Below are positions 7,906 through 14,732 of a stretch of DNA of 14,732 nucleotides, one piece after another. Location: assembly GCA_964534315.1 (NCBI GenBank), contig CAZHOV010000139.1, positions 1-14,732 on the forward strand, in the 5' to 3' direction. Each line of letters starts with the position of its first letter. The stretch's first letter is position 1. Origin of the DNA: CAZHOV01 sp964534315 (GTDB taxonomy: Bacteria; Bacteroidota; Bacteroidia; Chitinophagales; Saprospiraceae). Position numbers and translations under genes: made by a program. Under the pieces are notes generated by a model. The model ran no database searches and was not told where the DNA came from. It saw only the letters and a program-made list of their open reading frames with translations.

Positions 7906-10900
7906 TTAAGCAAATGCTTTAGCATAATTAATCCATCTCGGCGTATCCATAACTTCGGAGAACGTCTTTGGCCCATTGCCCGGATTACCAAATGCCATAG
8001 GCTGCATCACAAATGCCATACCTGACGGATCCGAGTTTCCTTTCAGTTCTCTTCTGACCTGCAGCGTAACCGTTTTGCTGAAGAACAGCACTTCTACTTT
8101 CACTTCTAATTTAGCTTCTCCCCATAGTACATCTTCGGCTGGAGCCGGATTAGACTCGTAGGTCAGGCTCATACTGAACGTGAGTGACAAGGAAATTAAC
8201 CCAAGAATAGAGAGGTTACCCCCCATTTTAATATACCCCTGGAAAGTAATCTTGCTTCCTCCGGAAACCGACTCCATGGCAAAGTAGAACCCTGCTTTGA
8301 GATAGACCCCTCCACTGGCAATACCGATATCAAAGGCGAGAGAAGCCCCAAATTCAAAGGCTGCTTCTACCTTTTCCAGGCCGCTCAGATTCACGGAAAT
8401 GGCAAAGAACCCACCTCCCCCGAAAATGTAGACACTGAGGTTGAAAGGGTCTTCCCGCTCACAGAAATTAAAGGTAAAGGTGAGCGGTTTTCCTCCGAGT
8501 AGCGGCAATTCTAAAGCAGCTCCAAGTTTGATATTTTGTAATCCAAACACCCCTACGGAAACCGAAGGAATGGCCTGTGTATATCCCACTTCAATACCAA
8601 GCGGACTGACATTCAAAAAAGGAGGATCGGAAAAGCCATCAGAAGGGATAATGGTTTGCAGCACATTTACAAACCGGAGAAAACCAATAAACTTCAAGCC
8701 TCCCGGACCGATCTGGCAATCGACGTCTAGTTTTTCACCATTGGTAGTTTTAAAGGAGAGCTTATCAAAAGACAGTTGAATAACTTCAAATAGCTCAATA
8801 ATAAATTCTTCAAGCGTCCCTTCAATAGAAGTTTCCGGACCCGCTCCGGGATTTTCAATGGGAACGACAATTTTGGTTTGTAAACACAGGGGCTTCCCTC
8901 CCGGAATAAATTTGAAAAACGCTGTATCTACTGATTTCAGGGTCGGCTTCCAGTCGTAAGAAGTTTCAAATTTCCCGTCTTTTATCGTTTCTATCAATTG
9001 TGGGGCGACAGAAGAAATAGCTCCGGCATCAGAGGGAATTTCCTGGGCTATTGCCCCCAAAATATCCAAAATGGATATGGCACCGAAGATTTTGGGGACG
9101 GCTCCATTAAAAAACTTTTCCGGATTAAACTTCCCGTCAAAAATATCGGAGTTAACCAGGTTGGTGGGGTCGGTAACGTCCGGATCACCGATTGGACCCA
9201 GCGTTTGAGAAAGTGCTCCGATATTGATATTTGGCGTTGCAATTCCTCCTGATTTTTCTCCATTCTGCTCAAAATCCAGCCCCTTTGCGTACTTCAACGT
9301 AGCAAACACCTCTCCCTTGTTAGGTTGGTAGAACGGAATAACAGAAGTAGCCAGGTCATTCTTTCCCATCAAATTATTTATGGGCGTGGCCAAAATTCTC
9401 GCCTCTTTGATTACCGGAAAGAAATTGGGCTTGTTACCATGTGCATTATTGATAGATTCAAAATAAAGGTCCTCCGTTTCAAAGGAAGTGCGATTTTTCT
9501 CCACAGCAGGAGCAATCGCCATAAGTTGATTACTTAAAGGAATGGCCGTATTCGTATAGGCATTATTAATGGTTTCAGAGTCTGTATCGGATATATTAAA
9601 ATTATCTCCCAGGGTTTCTCCAACAAATATCAAAGGAGCTTCAAACCCTATTTCCCGGTTTTCTAAATCTCTGACTTTAAACTTAAATTTAAAGCTCTTT
9701 CCCCCTACATTGATCCAAAAAGCCTGATTCCCCACATTGCTGCCATGGCTAGTGATCATACTATTTTCTTTGGGATCTATGTTGGGTGTTCTTGCGTTTT
9801 CAATAAAGACATTTTGTAATGGCAACTTTCTATACTTTGCTGAATCGCTTTCAGCTAGCGAATCATTTTGAGCGTTAAAATCAGGATATTCTTTAAATCG
9901 CTCTCGCACCACGATATACTCCCATTGAAAGCTTGCTGCCGTAGGCCCCTTATCTAAAATATTATCTCCAATTTTTCGCTCCGTAATCCTTACCAGAGCT
10001 GCCTTATGCCCAAATGGAAACAGGTAGCCTACATTCACCACCCTTACATAATGGTCTCTGCCCAACGTACTTTGATGCACCCAGTTGATTAAAGTAATCC
10101 CGGCAGGACGAGTTGAGACATCCCAATTTCCGTAAAAATCCATATAACTCCCCAGCGGAGAAAGGGCAAATTGAAAAGCCTTGAAAGGAATGGGGGTATA
10201 GTTTCCTATTTTGTTGGAAGTTAGATGGACAATATCATGCCGGTCTACTGAAAGCAGGGCTGTCCGGTAGGAAACCACCTCCGGAACATTAGCTCCCTGC
10301 GGGTCGTGCAACTTGGCATCTTTTGACCAGGGAGCCTTTAGATACAATGGTGTGGATCTATCTGCTTCAATGAATTGCTCACCCTTTTTCTCTACCAGCC
10401 GCGTATGCCATAATTCATGCTCATCTTCCGCCTCATCCAATTGAATTTTATGCCTCCACCGGTGTTTTTCATTGGGCGAAAGCATTAACCGGTATGGAGT
10501 CTCAATAAACGTATCTTTCGGCCCAGGCTTTTTAAACTTGTCGGGGTCGATGATCACGCCGAAATCAAATACCGGCAAGAAAGTACTCACTCCAATATTC
10601 AACAACGGAATACCTTCCTGCTGTGTCCGAATATCTACCAGATTTTCAGCCAGCGACAAATCGTTTAGCTCTGAGGCTAGATCCAGAGAAAGTTCTCTCC
10701 TTTCGCTCCAAATCGGACGAATGAGGTCTCCTATTATTTCCAGATTGGGATTGATCTGAATGATATCAATACCATCGCCCGACTCCGCTCTTGAATCAAT
10801 CAACAAATCATATTTATCCCAGTTCAGCAAGGCACTGACGTTATTCTCGATAGCATTGATCTCTTCCGGAATACCAAACACCAACCGGCTCATCCCACTC

Positions 10901-11223
10901 ATCCTATGACGAACCGGGAAGTAGGTGGGTAATTCGTCGGTAAGGCCGGAAGCAGGGGGAGGAAATTCGTTGGGATCCTCATCTTGCTGATAAAAGGCTT
11001 CTTCCATAATACTTTGCGGAGGAAACCAAATCGCCAGGCAGGCTTCTTCGCCCTCCAAACGATGAAAAACATTAGTATCCCGGTCTAATTGAAAACCGGT
11101 AAGATGAAGTAATAAGACCGTAAAATCATGAGGCCTGGTAATAGAGAGCATGTATTGATTGCCTAAATCTGCAACCAAAGCTCCTTGCCCATAAGAATAG
11201 GAAGGAAGTGTAGTCTGGTCCAT
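7906..11223 (-). CDS. Giant protein of unknown function with long glycine/aromatic-rich beta region
   Basis: This 1105-residue protein begins MDQTTLPSYSYGQG with no signal peptide and has no evident transmembrane helix. The N-terminal half (to about residue 480) is mixed and rich in charged and aromatic residues, with distinctive motifs PYRLMLSPNEKHRWRHK (243-259) and LYLKAPW (W at 299). Residues about 869-1021 are a run of short alternating beta strands rich in G, F, S and L, including FGGGGFFAISVNLSGLEKVE near 931-950 and GASLAFDIGIASGGVYLKAG after it. This recalls a beta-barrel, beta-solenoid or DUF6603-like region, but I am not sure of that family. The end, LEVKVEVLFFSKTVTLQVRR and then PRWINYAKAFA, resembles tails I remember from uncharacterised proteins in other phyla. 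It is the first gene of the minus-strand pair, 42 bp ahead of the 1723-residue gene. No promoter was recognised. I do not assign a function. Confidence 0.87.
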   Translation of the reverse strand: MDQTTLPSYSYGQGALVADLGNQYMLSITRPHDFTVLLLHLTGFQLDRDTNVFHRLEGEEACLAIWFPPQSIMEEAFYQQDEDPNEFPPPASGLTDELPTYFPVRHRMSGMSRLVFGIPEEINAIENNVSALLNWDKYDLLIDSRAESGDGIDIIQINPNLEIIGDLIRPIWSERRELSLDLASELNDLSLAENLVDIRTQQEGIPLLNIGVSTFLPVFDFGVIIDPDKFKKPGPKDTFIETPYRLMLSPNEKHRWRHKIQLDEAEDEHELWHTRLVEKKGEQFIEADRSTPLYLKAPWSKDAKLHDPQGANVPEVVSYRTALLSVDRHDIVHLTSNKIGNYTPIPFKAFQFALSPLGSYMDFYGNWDVSTRPAGITLINWVHQSTLGRDHYVRVVNVGYLFPFGHKAALVRITERKIGDNILDKGPTAASFQWEYIVVRERFKEYPDFNAQNDSLAESDSAKYRKLPLQNVFIENARTPNIDPKENSMITSHGSNVGNQAFWINVGGKSFKFKFKVRDLENREIGFEAPLIFVGETLGDNFNISDTDSETINNAYTNTAIPLSNQLMAIAPAVEKNRTSFETEDLYFESINNAHGNKPNFFPVIKEARILATPINNLMGKNDLATSVIPFYQPNKGEVFATLKYAKGLDFEQNGEKSGGIATPNINIGALSQTLGPIGDPDVTDPTNLVNSDIFDGKFNPEKFFNGAVPKIFGAISILDILGAIAQEIPSDAGAISSVAPQLIETIKDGKFETSYDWKPTLKSVDTAFFKFIPGGKPLCLQTKIVVPIENPGAGPETSIEGTLEEFIIELFEVIQLSFDKLSFKTTNGEKLDVDCQIGPGGLKFIGFLRFVNVLQTIIPSDGFSDPPFLNVSPLGIEVGYTQAIPSVSVGVFGLQNIKLGAALELPLLGGKPLTFTFNFCEREDPFNLSVYIFGGGGFFAISVNLSGLEKVEAAFEFGASLAFDIGIASGGVYLKAGFYFAMESVSGGSKITFQGYIKMGGNLSILGLISLSLTFSMSLTYESNPAPAEDVLWGEAKLEVKVEVLFFSKTVTLQVRRELKGNSDPSGMAFVMQPMAFGNPGNGPKTFSEVMDTPRWINYAKAFA

Positions 11224-11300
11224 CGGCTTGGGTTAAAGGGATGAAAGAATGGCTCTTAAATTACAAAAAATTTTAAACTAATGCTGAAAAATCTAGAAAG

Positions 11301-11327
11301 AACGGTTCAACGGTTCAACGGTTCAAC
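11301..11327. repeat. Tandem array of 8-bp unit AACGGTTC, about 3.4 copies
   Basis: Three exact copies of AACGGTTC start at 11301, 11309 and 11317 and are followed by AAC. Read as TTCAACGG, the unit is one base different from the TTCAACAG unit seen on the other strand at 12908-12941, so the two arrays are inverted relatives. They lie on either side of dctP. Confidence 0.9.
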
Positions 11328-11505
11328 TAAAGTTGAGATCAAATTTTGGAAAGCCGTATCTTTAAATGGGTAAATGTTCTAACAATAACTCATTTTTTAA
11401 TACCCGTCAATAAAAAATGTGACACCTCTTTATGTCCCTTTTGTCCCCCCTTGCCCCACTTATGAGTCGTATGCCGGCGTAGTTCCTGACCTTGAACTAT
11501 TCTTT

Positions 11506-11604
11506 TGTACCCCTTTGTACCCCCTTATACTCCTTTGCACCCCTTATATATACCCCCTTTATACCCCTTGTACCCCTTTATACCCCCTTTATACCCCCTT
11601 TACA
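11506..11604. repeat. C-rich tandem array, about 10-bp period (G-quadruplex candidate on minus strand)
   Basis: About ten imperfect units of the form TTTATACCCC/TTTGTACCCC recur every 9-11 bases, with one 13-base step at the TATATATA point. On the minus strand this gives eight runs of four or five G separated mostly by 5-6 bases, and further C runs lie outside at 11445-11450 and 11454-11457. This meets simple sequence criteria for G-quadruplex formation on the strand that matches the mRNA of the surrounding minus-strand genes. It lies in the dctP 3' flank and ahead of the giant-gene pair. Confidence 0.88.
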
Positions 11605-11606
11605 CC

Positions 11607-11678
11607 GGATACCTGGTAACCCGGATACCTGGTAACCTAGATACCTGGACACCTGGATACCCGGATACCCGGATACCT
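11607..11678. repeat. Tandem array of 8-bp unit GGATACCY, nine copies
   Basis: Nine consecutive 8-base units run without a gap: GGATACCT, GGTAACCC, GGATACCT, GGTAACCT, AGATACCT, GGACACCT, GGATACCC, GGATACCC, GGATACCT. The array ends 4 bp from the dctP stop codon. The unit differs from the TTCAACRG family but has the same 8-bp length. Confidence 0.9.
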
Positions 11679-11682
11679 TGAC

Positions 11683-12804
11683 CTACATCTGTATCGAATT
11701 ATAAAACTGTTTCTCCGTAATGGCGGCCCATTCACTGACATTCTTTCTGAACTTTGAAAAAGAGGCATATACTTTTTTACTAAAGGGGTCGCTTTCAGTT
11801 ATTTCCTGGATGATCTCTTCCGTATATCCTCTCAGCGTCGTCAACACTTCTTCCGGATAAAGCCGGACATCAACGCCTTCCTCTTCAATCAACTTCCTTA
11901 AATAAATATTATTCTTGGCCTCAAACTCTGATAATGTCCAGATATTCATTCTGGCAGCAGCCGTTCGTACAATTTCCTGCAAATCTTTTGGCAATTCGTA
12001 GAAGCGATCTTTATTCACAAAAAGCTCTAGCTGAGGACCCGGCTCATGCCAACCCGGAGCATAGTAATAATCGGCAATCTGATAGAAGCCCATAATATAA
12101 TCGTGATAGGGCCCTATCCATTCCGTTGCGTCAATTACGCCGCGTTCCAGTCCGGTATAAATCTCTCCGCCAGCCAGCAAGACCGGTGCTCCTCCTGCTT
12201 TTTCCAGCACCTTCCCTCCAAGCCCTGGCATCCGCATTTTCAATCCTTTTAGGTCATCAATAGAATTGATCTCCCTATTAAACCATCCGCCCATCTGAAC
12301 CCCCGTATTTCCTCCCGGAAAGGGAATCAGGTTGAAATCACTATACAATTCTTCCCAAAGTTCTAAACCTCCCCCACATAAAATCCATGCATTCTGTTGT
12401 TGCGCATTAAAGCCAAACGGCACCGCTGCAAAAAACTGACTGGCCGGCGCCTTCCCTGCCCAATAGTACGATACCCCACTCCCAATATCTGCCGCCCCTG
12501 TCCGAACCGCATCGAAAGACTCTAGTGCAGGCACCAATTCACCTCCTCCATATACTTCGATCTCCAATCTTCCTCCGGACATTTCCTTCACCCACTTCGC
12601 AAAATAATTACACCCTTCTCCCAATACCGGAAAATTAGGCGGCCAGGTAGTCACCATCGTCCACCGAAACTTTTTATTGGTGATGATGCCTGGCCCTGCT
12701 GTGCTCTGTGCATGATTGTCGGAGCTACACGTCTTCATTACAAATGGCAAGGATATCGTACCTAATGCCAACCCCTTTAGAAAGTCTTTTCTCGTAAATT
12801 TCAT
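11683..12804 (-). CDS. dctP: TRAP transporter solute-binding protein (DctP family, TakP-like)
   Basis: This 373-residue periplasmic receptor captures a small carboxylate and hands it to DctQ/DctM. The body matches the TakP-like subclass: TTWPPNFPVLGEG near residue 52, LKMRMPG with Arg191 (the family's carboxylate-binding arginine), then GGEIYTGLERGVIDATEW ending at Glu228-Trp229, and YYYAPGWHEPGP. In studied TakP and lactate-binding relatives the Glu-Trp pair lies at the metal site and the ligand is a 2-oxoacid or lactate, so such a substrate is inferred here. The N-terminus TRKDFLKG resembles a Tat signal but has RK instead of RR. Cys26 follows the hydrophobic stretch, but VMKTC is not a canonical lipobox, so the anchoring mode is open. 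The ATG at 12804 gives the full signal. Its partner genes lie about 9 kb away on the opposite strand, and it has inverted repeat arrays on both sides. Confidence 0.95.
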   Translation of the reverse strand: MKFTRKDFLKGLALGTISLPFVMKTCSSDNHAQSTAGPGIITNKKFRWTMVTTWPPNFPVLGEGCNYFAKWVKEMSGGRLEIEVYGGGELVPALESFDAVRTGAADIGSGVSYYWAGKAPASQFFAAVPFGFNAQQQNAWILCGGGLELWEELYSDFNLIPFPGGNTGVQMGGWFNREINSIDDLKGLKMRMPGLGGKVLEKAGGAPVLLAGGEIYTGLERGVIDATEWIGPYHDYIMGFYQIADYYYAPGWHEPGPQLELFVNKDRFYELPKDLQEIVRTAAARMNIWTLSEFEAKNNIYLRKLIEEEGVDVRLYPEEVLTTLRGYTEEIIQEITESDPFSKKVYASFSKFRKNVSEWAAITEKQFYNSIQM

Positions 12805-12814
12805 ATGATGGTCA

Positions 12815-12838
12815 ATTTATTTGTCTAATCTAATAAAT
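12815..12838. promoter_or_regulatory. 7-bp inverted repeat upstream of dctP
   Basis: ATTTATT (12815-12821) and AATAAAT (12832-12838) are perfect reverse complements separated by 10 bases, starting 11 bp from the dctP start codon. It could be an operator or an mRNA hairpin in the leader. The sequence is very AT-rich, so a chance match is quite possible. Confidence 0.25.
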
Positions 12839-12877
12839 ACCTACGTTACCCGCAACTAGCTTGTCTCAAAGGTCATC

Positions 12878-12941
12878 ACGTAGTCCAGTAGTGACGTAGT
12901 CATGAGAAACTGTTGAACTGTTGAACTGTTGAACTGTTGAA
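12878..12941. repeat. 8-bp-register array: ACGTAGTC units leading into CTGTTGAA x4
   Basis: From 12910, CTGTTGAA occurs four times in a row to 12941 (equivalent to TTCAACAG on the minus strand). The 32 bases before it keep the same 8-base register: ACGTAGTC (12878), CAGTAGTG, ACGTAGTC (12894), ATGAGAAA. The core array is the inverted relative of AACGGTTC at 11301-11327. It lies upstream of dctP, between its leader and the end of the T9SS cargo gene. Confidence 0.85.
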
Positions 12942-13122
12942 ATTCGATTATTCATTGGTTTTACCATAGGAACCTCTGTGCTTTTTTTTAATTCCCTTTT
13001 CATTATTTACTTCCCTCCCGCGCCTTTGGTTCCTAAAGCCCGCCTACAAAAGGTAGGGAGGCCAGCCCGCACGTAGATTGTCTGTTTCATTCTCTTTTCA
13101 TTCATTCTTAATTCTTAACTCT
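12942..13122. other. Spacer behind the T9SS cargo gene, low-complexity
   Basis: No gene is seen. It holds a short hairpin, CCTAC-AAAAG-GTAGG (13043-13057), without a T-tract in the direction of the upstream minus-strand gene, so it is a poor terminator candidate. Close to the stop codon of that gene is a TTCATTCTTAATTCTT-type tract (about 13088-13133) made of short imperfect repeats of CATTCTTA/ATTCTTAA. A transcript from the cargo gene could continue toward dctP, as no clear terminator separates them. Confidence 0.5.
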
Positions 13123-14664
13123 TCATTCTTCATATTTCACCACTTTCCCTTGCCCTACTTTCTTACCTTCCACCTCCAACACATAATAATAAAGCCCATG
13201 TTGCAAACCAACTAAATCAATCGCTTTCTGTTCTACTTCCTTTTCTAACTCCTCTACCAATACTTGCTGCCCCAAACCATTATACAACAACAACCGCCCT
13301 GCCTTAGAAAGTGGGTTTTCCAATGCTAAATAAAGAAAATCATTGGCTGGGTTGGGAAAGAGTTGGTGAGGGATAGATGGAGTAGAGGAAAGTGTTTTAA
13401 TAGAAGTAGTGCTGTCTATGCAAGGCTCAGCGCTGGCCCCAAGGCGGAAGTTGGGATAGTTAGGCATGGTGAAAATATTGACAGCAGGGAGTTGAACGGC
13501 TCGTTGCTCTACATTACAGGCCAAGCCCAATTCATTTGGGTTATGAATAACATGTAAAATATCAACACTATTCGGGGAATTGATATAAATTTTTCCATCA
13601 GGGGCTAATTGGGCTAAATAAAATGTAGTAGCTAAAGGAGGGTTTGGAGAATAAGAAGTATCCCATACGGCTACTGTTTGCCTGGAAGCTTCAATATCAT
13701 TTGCTTCTAAGTCATATTGAAAAATTTTAGTGTGAGAAGGAACGTATAAAAACCTGGAATTCGGAGAAATTGCCACTCCTCCGGAATAAGCGGAATCATT
13801 ATAGATAAATTGAATAGGATTACTCAATTTTCCAGAGCAACGATTAAAATCAAAAATATCAAGCCGTGTACCGTAGGAAAGACTAACCGTATTGAATCGA
13901 ACATATTTGTTTCCATTCGGAGAAAAAACGGCCTGGGATAATCCAGTAACCACGGTGTCACCAATAATTTGATTAGATTTTTGGATGATGGTGTCCCCTT
14001 TAATTAAAAGCCGATAATATTTATTAGAGTTTCTTGTTCCTAGAATCAACCACCAATCCAAACCATTAGCATGTCGAACTGAAGTTAATTCTCCAAGTGG
14101 TAAAGTATCTAGAACTATTAATTTATTTTTTTTTAGGACCTTACCTAAACCATCATTTTTATTCATATTAATTTCAGTAAGTAATAGTTTTAATACGTGA
14201 GGATCAGGAATTTGGGAAGAAGGATATTCAACAGTAGAATGAAATAAATAGTATTGATCAAGATGATTAGGTTTAGGTAATGCCAATGCTCCTTGAGGGA
14301 GATTGTAAGCGGAATCGAAATCCAACATGTCATCAGCAAAGGGACCAGGGTTTAATCCAAACCCATTTTCTATGATTTCGTTTTCCGCATTAGCTATAAA
14401 TAATCCATTAGAATAGAAGGCTAACTGGCCTGCTGTATCGCAAATCATTCCATTGGTAAAATAAAAACTTAAACGAGTGTCAAAACTATCTACTAGCAAT
14501 GAATCTCCCGAAAAATCTAACCAGATACCTCCTCTGTTTTCATTTATACCTGATGTTGTCCCCATCACCCAAATATGATCTCTTTTGGCATCAGGGAGAT
14601 TTTGGGCATAAGTATTCATGGTAATTGCTAGAAGGAATAAAATGATAGGTAAAAATGTTTTCAT
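13123..14664 (-). CDS. Secreted beta-propeller-like protein with T9SS type A sorting domain
   Basis: This 513-residue protein has a signal peptide at residues 1-20 (KTFLPIILFLLA core, cleavage expected after TYA and before Gln21). The middle, about 25-420, consists of repeated strands such as AVFSPNGNKYVRF, GGVAISPNSRFLYVPS and AQLAPDGKIYINSP, the pattern of a WD40/NHL-like beta-propeller. After a linker of S, T and P residues comes a C-terminal sorting domain (about 434-513) beginning LFPNPANDFLYL, with LYNGLGQQV and a final GLYYYVLEVEGKKVGQGKVVKYE. That domain directs secretion through the outer-membrane type IX system, after which it is normally removed. The exported protein probably ends up on the cell surface or outside; its ligand or activity is unknown. 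The N-terminal half of the gene looks more AT-rich than its neighbours. No functional link to the TRAP genes is visible. Confidence 0.9.
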   Translation of the reverse strand: MKTFLPIILFLLAITMNTYAQNLPDAKRDHIWVMGTTSGINENRGGIWLDFSGDSLLVDSFDTRLSFYFTNGMICDTAGQLAFYSNGLFIANAENEIIENGFGLNPGPFADDMLDFDSAYNLPQGALALPKPNHLDQYYLFHSTVEYPSSQIPDPHVLKLLLTEINMNKNDGLGKVLKKNKLIVLDTLPLGELTSVRHANGLDWWLILGTRNSNKYYRLLIKGDTIIQKSNQIIGDTVVTGLSQAVFSPNGNKYVRFNTVSLSYGTRLDIFDFNRCSGKLSNPIQFIYNDSAYSGGVAISPNSRFLYVPSHTKIFQYDLEANDIEASRQTVAVWDTSYSPNPPLATTFYLAQLAPDGKIYINSPNSVDILHVIHNPNELGLACNVEQRAVQLPAVNIFTMPNYPNFRLGASAEPCIDSTTSIKTLSSTPSIPHQLFPNPANDFLYLALENPLSKAGRLLLYNGLGQQVLVEELEKEVEQKAIDLVGLQHGLYYYVLEVEGKKVGQGKVVKYEE

Positions 14665-14680
14665 AACAAATGATTTAAGA

Positions 14681-14704
14681 GGCCGTCTAAAAAGTCTTTT
14701 AGAC
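14681..14704. other. Perfect 8-bp hairpin in an insertion-sequence-end-like context
   Basis: GTCTAAAA (14685-14692) and TTTTAGAC (14697-14704) pair perfectly around the loop AGTC, 21 bp upstream of the cargo gene start. The preceding GAGGCCGTCTAAAAAGTC (14679-14696) resembles terminal repeats I remember from some insertion sequences, so this could be an IS end or remnant that continues outside the window. It could equally be a leader hairpin of the cargo gene or a terminator of a gene to the right. Confidence 0.4.
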
Positions 14705-14732
14705 TCCCTCTAAGGAATTTTTTATTTTGGGA

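Larger units (their letters stand above)
11224..11682. other. 459-bp gene-free spacer carrying three tandem arrays
   Basis: The spacer separates dctP from the first giant gene, both on the minus strand. It contains an AT-rich stretch next to the giant-gene start (11255-11300), an 8-bp array at 11301-11327 followed by a small TCAAC-TAAA-GTTGA hairpin (11322-11335), a C-rich tract from about 11430 and two further arrays up to 11678. I see no convincing promoter or hairpin terminator, although the giant-gene promoter should be here. An open frame on the plus strand at 11419-11619 is only the translation of the repeats. Confidence 0.6.

Noticed and set aside
9048..9272. Overlapping open frames inside the giant genes, such as 9048-9272, 5628-5930 and 4563-4775
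   Set aside because: They lie inside long, clearly protein-like frames and have no recognisable domain; they are shadow frames.
11419..11619. Open reading frame of 66 codons rich in Pro, Thr and Tyr on the plus strand
   Set aside because: It is the translation of the C-rich tandem array and shows no protein-like composition or start context.
12815..12905. Bacteroidota-type promoter in front of dctP (a GACCTTTG match on the minus strand)
   Set aside because: The match to TAnnTTTG is incomplete and there is no TTG element at a suitable distance.
11301..12941. CRISPR array formed by the intergenic repeats
   Set aside because: The units are 8-10 bp and contiguous, with no spacers and no cas genes.
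13043..13057. Hairpin CCTAC-AAAAG-GTAGG as terminator of the T9SS cargo gene
   Set aside because: The stem is only 5 bp and no T-tract follows on the minus strand.

Overview
The window looks like chromosomal DNA of a member of the Bacteroidota, most likely a Saprospiraceae/Lewinella-like lineage. That placement is inference: the rightmost gene ends in a type IX secretion (T9SS) sorting domain, start codons lack Shine-Dalgarno sequences, and the intergenic DNA is full of short low-complexity tandem repeats. No taxon can be fixed from the sequence alone.

Layout. The left edge holds the 3' part of a 5S rRNA (1-80) with a hairpin terminator, which ends an rRNA operon. A small multi-pass membrane protein of unknown role follows (325-795). 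Next come the two membrane subunits of a TRAP (tripartite ATP-independent periplasmic) transporter, dctQ (856-1368) and dctM (1368-2684), overlapping by one base (TAATG). An 18-bp perfect palindrome lies just before dctQ, followed by a 10-bp-stem hairpin that contains part of the dctQ start codon.

On the minus strand, converging on dctM with a 7-bp gap, is a two-gene unit of giant proteins: a 1105-residue protein (11223 to 7906) followed after 42 bp by a 1723-residue protein (7863 to 2692). Neither has a signal peptide, membrane helix or T9SS tail. The 1723-residue protein ends in what looks like a complete seven-bladed PLL-type lectin propeller. The C-terminal half of its partner is a long glycine/aromatic-rich beta region. 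I do not know their function, and they are the main candidates for an undescribed system here.

Behind this unit is a 459-bp spacer with three different short tandem arrays. One of them (10-bp period) makes the minus strand a strong G-quadruplex candidate. Then comes dctP (12804 to 11683), the TRAP solute-binding protein, of the TakP-like 2-oxoacid/lactate class. It matches the subclass of the dctQ/dctM pair 9 kb away, so the transporter appears split by the giant-gene unit, with dctP on the opposite strand. dctP is bracketed by two 8-bp-unit arrays of one repeat family (TTCAACRG) in inverted orientation.

The right end holds a secreted beta-propeller-like T9SS cargo protein (14664 to 13123) and, just upstream of it, a perfect 8-bp hairpin in a sequence that resembles an insertion-sequence end.
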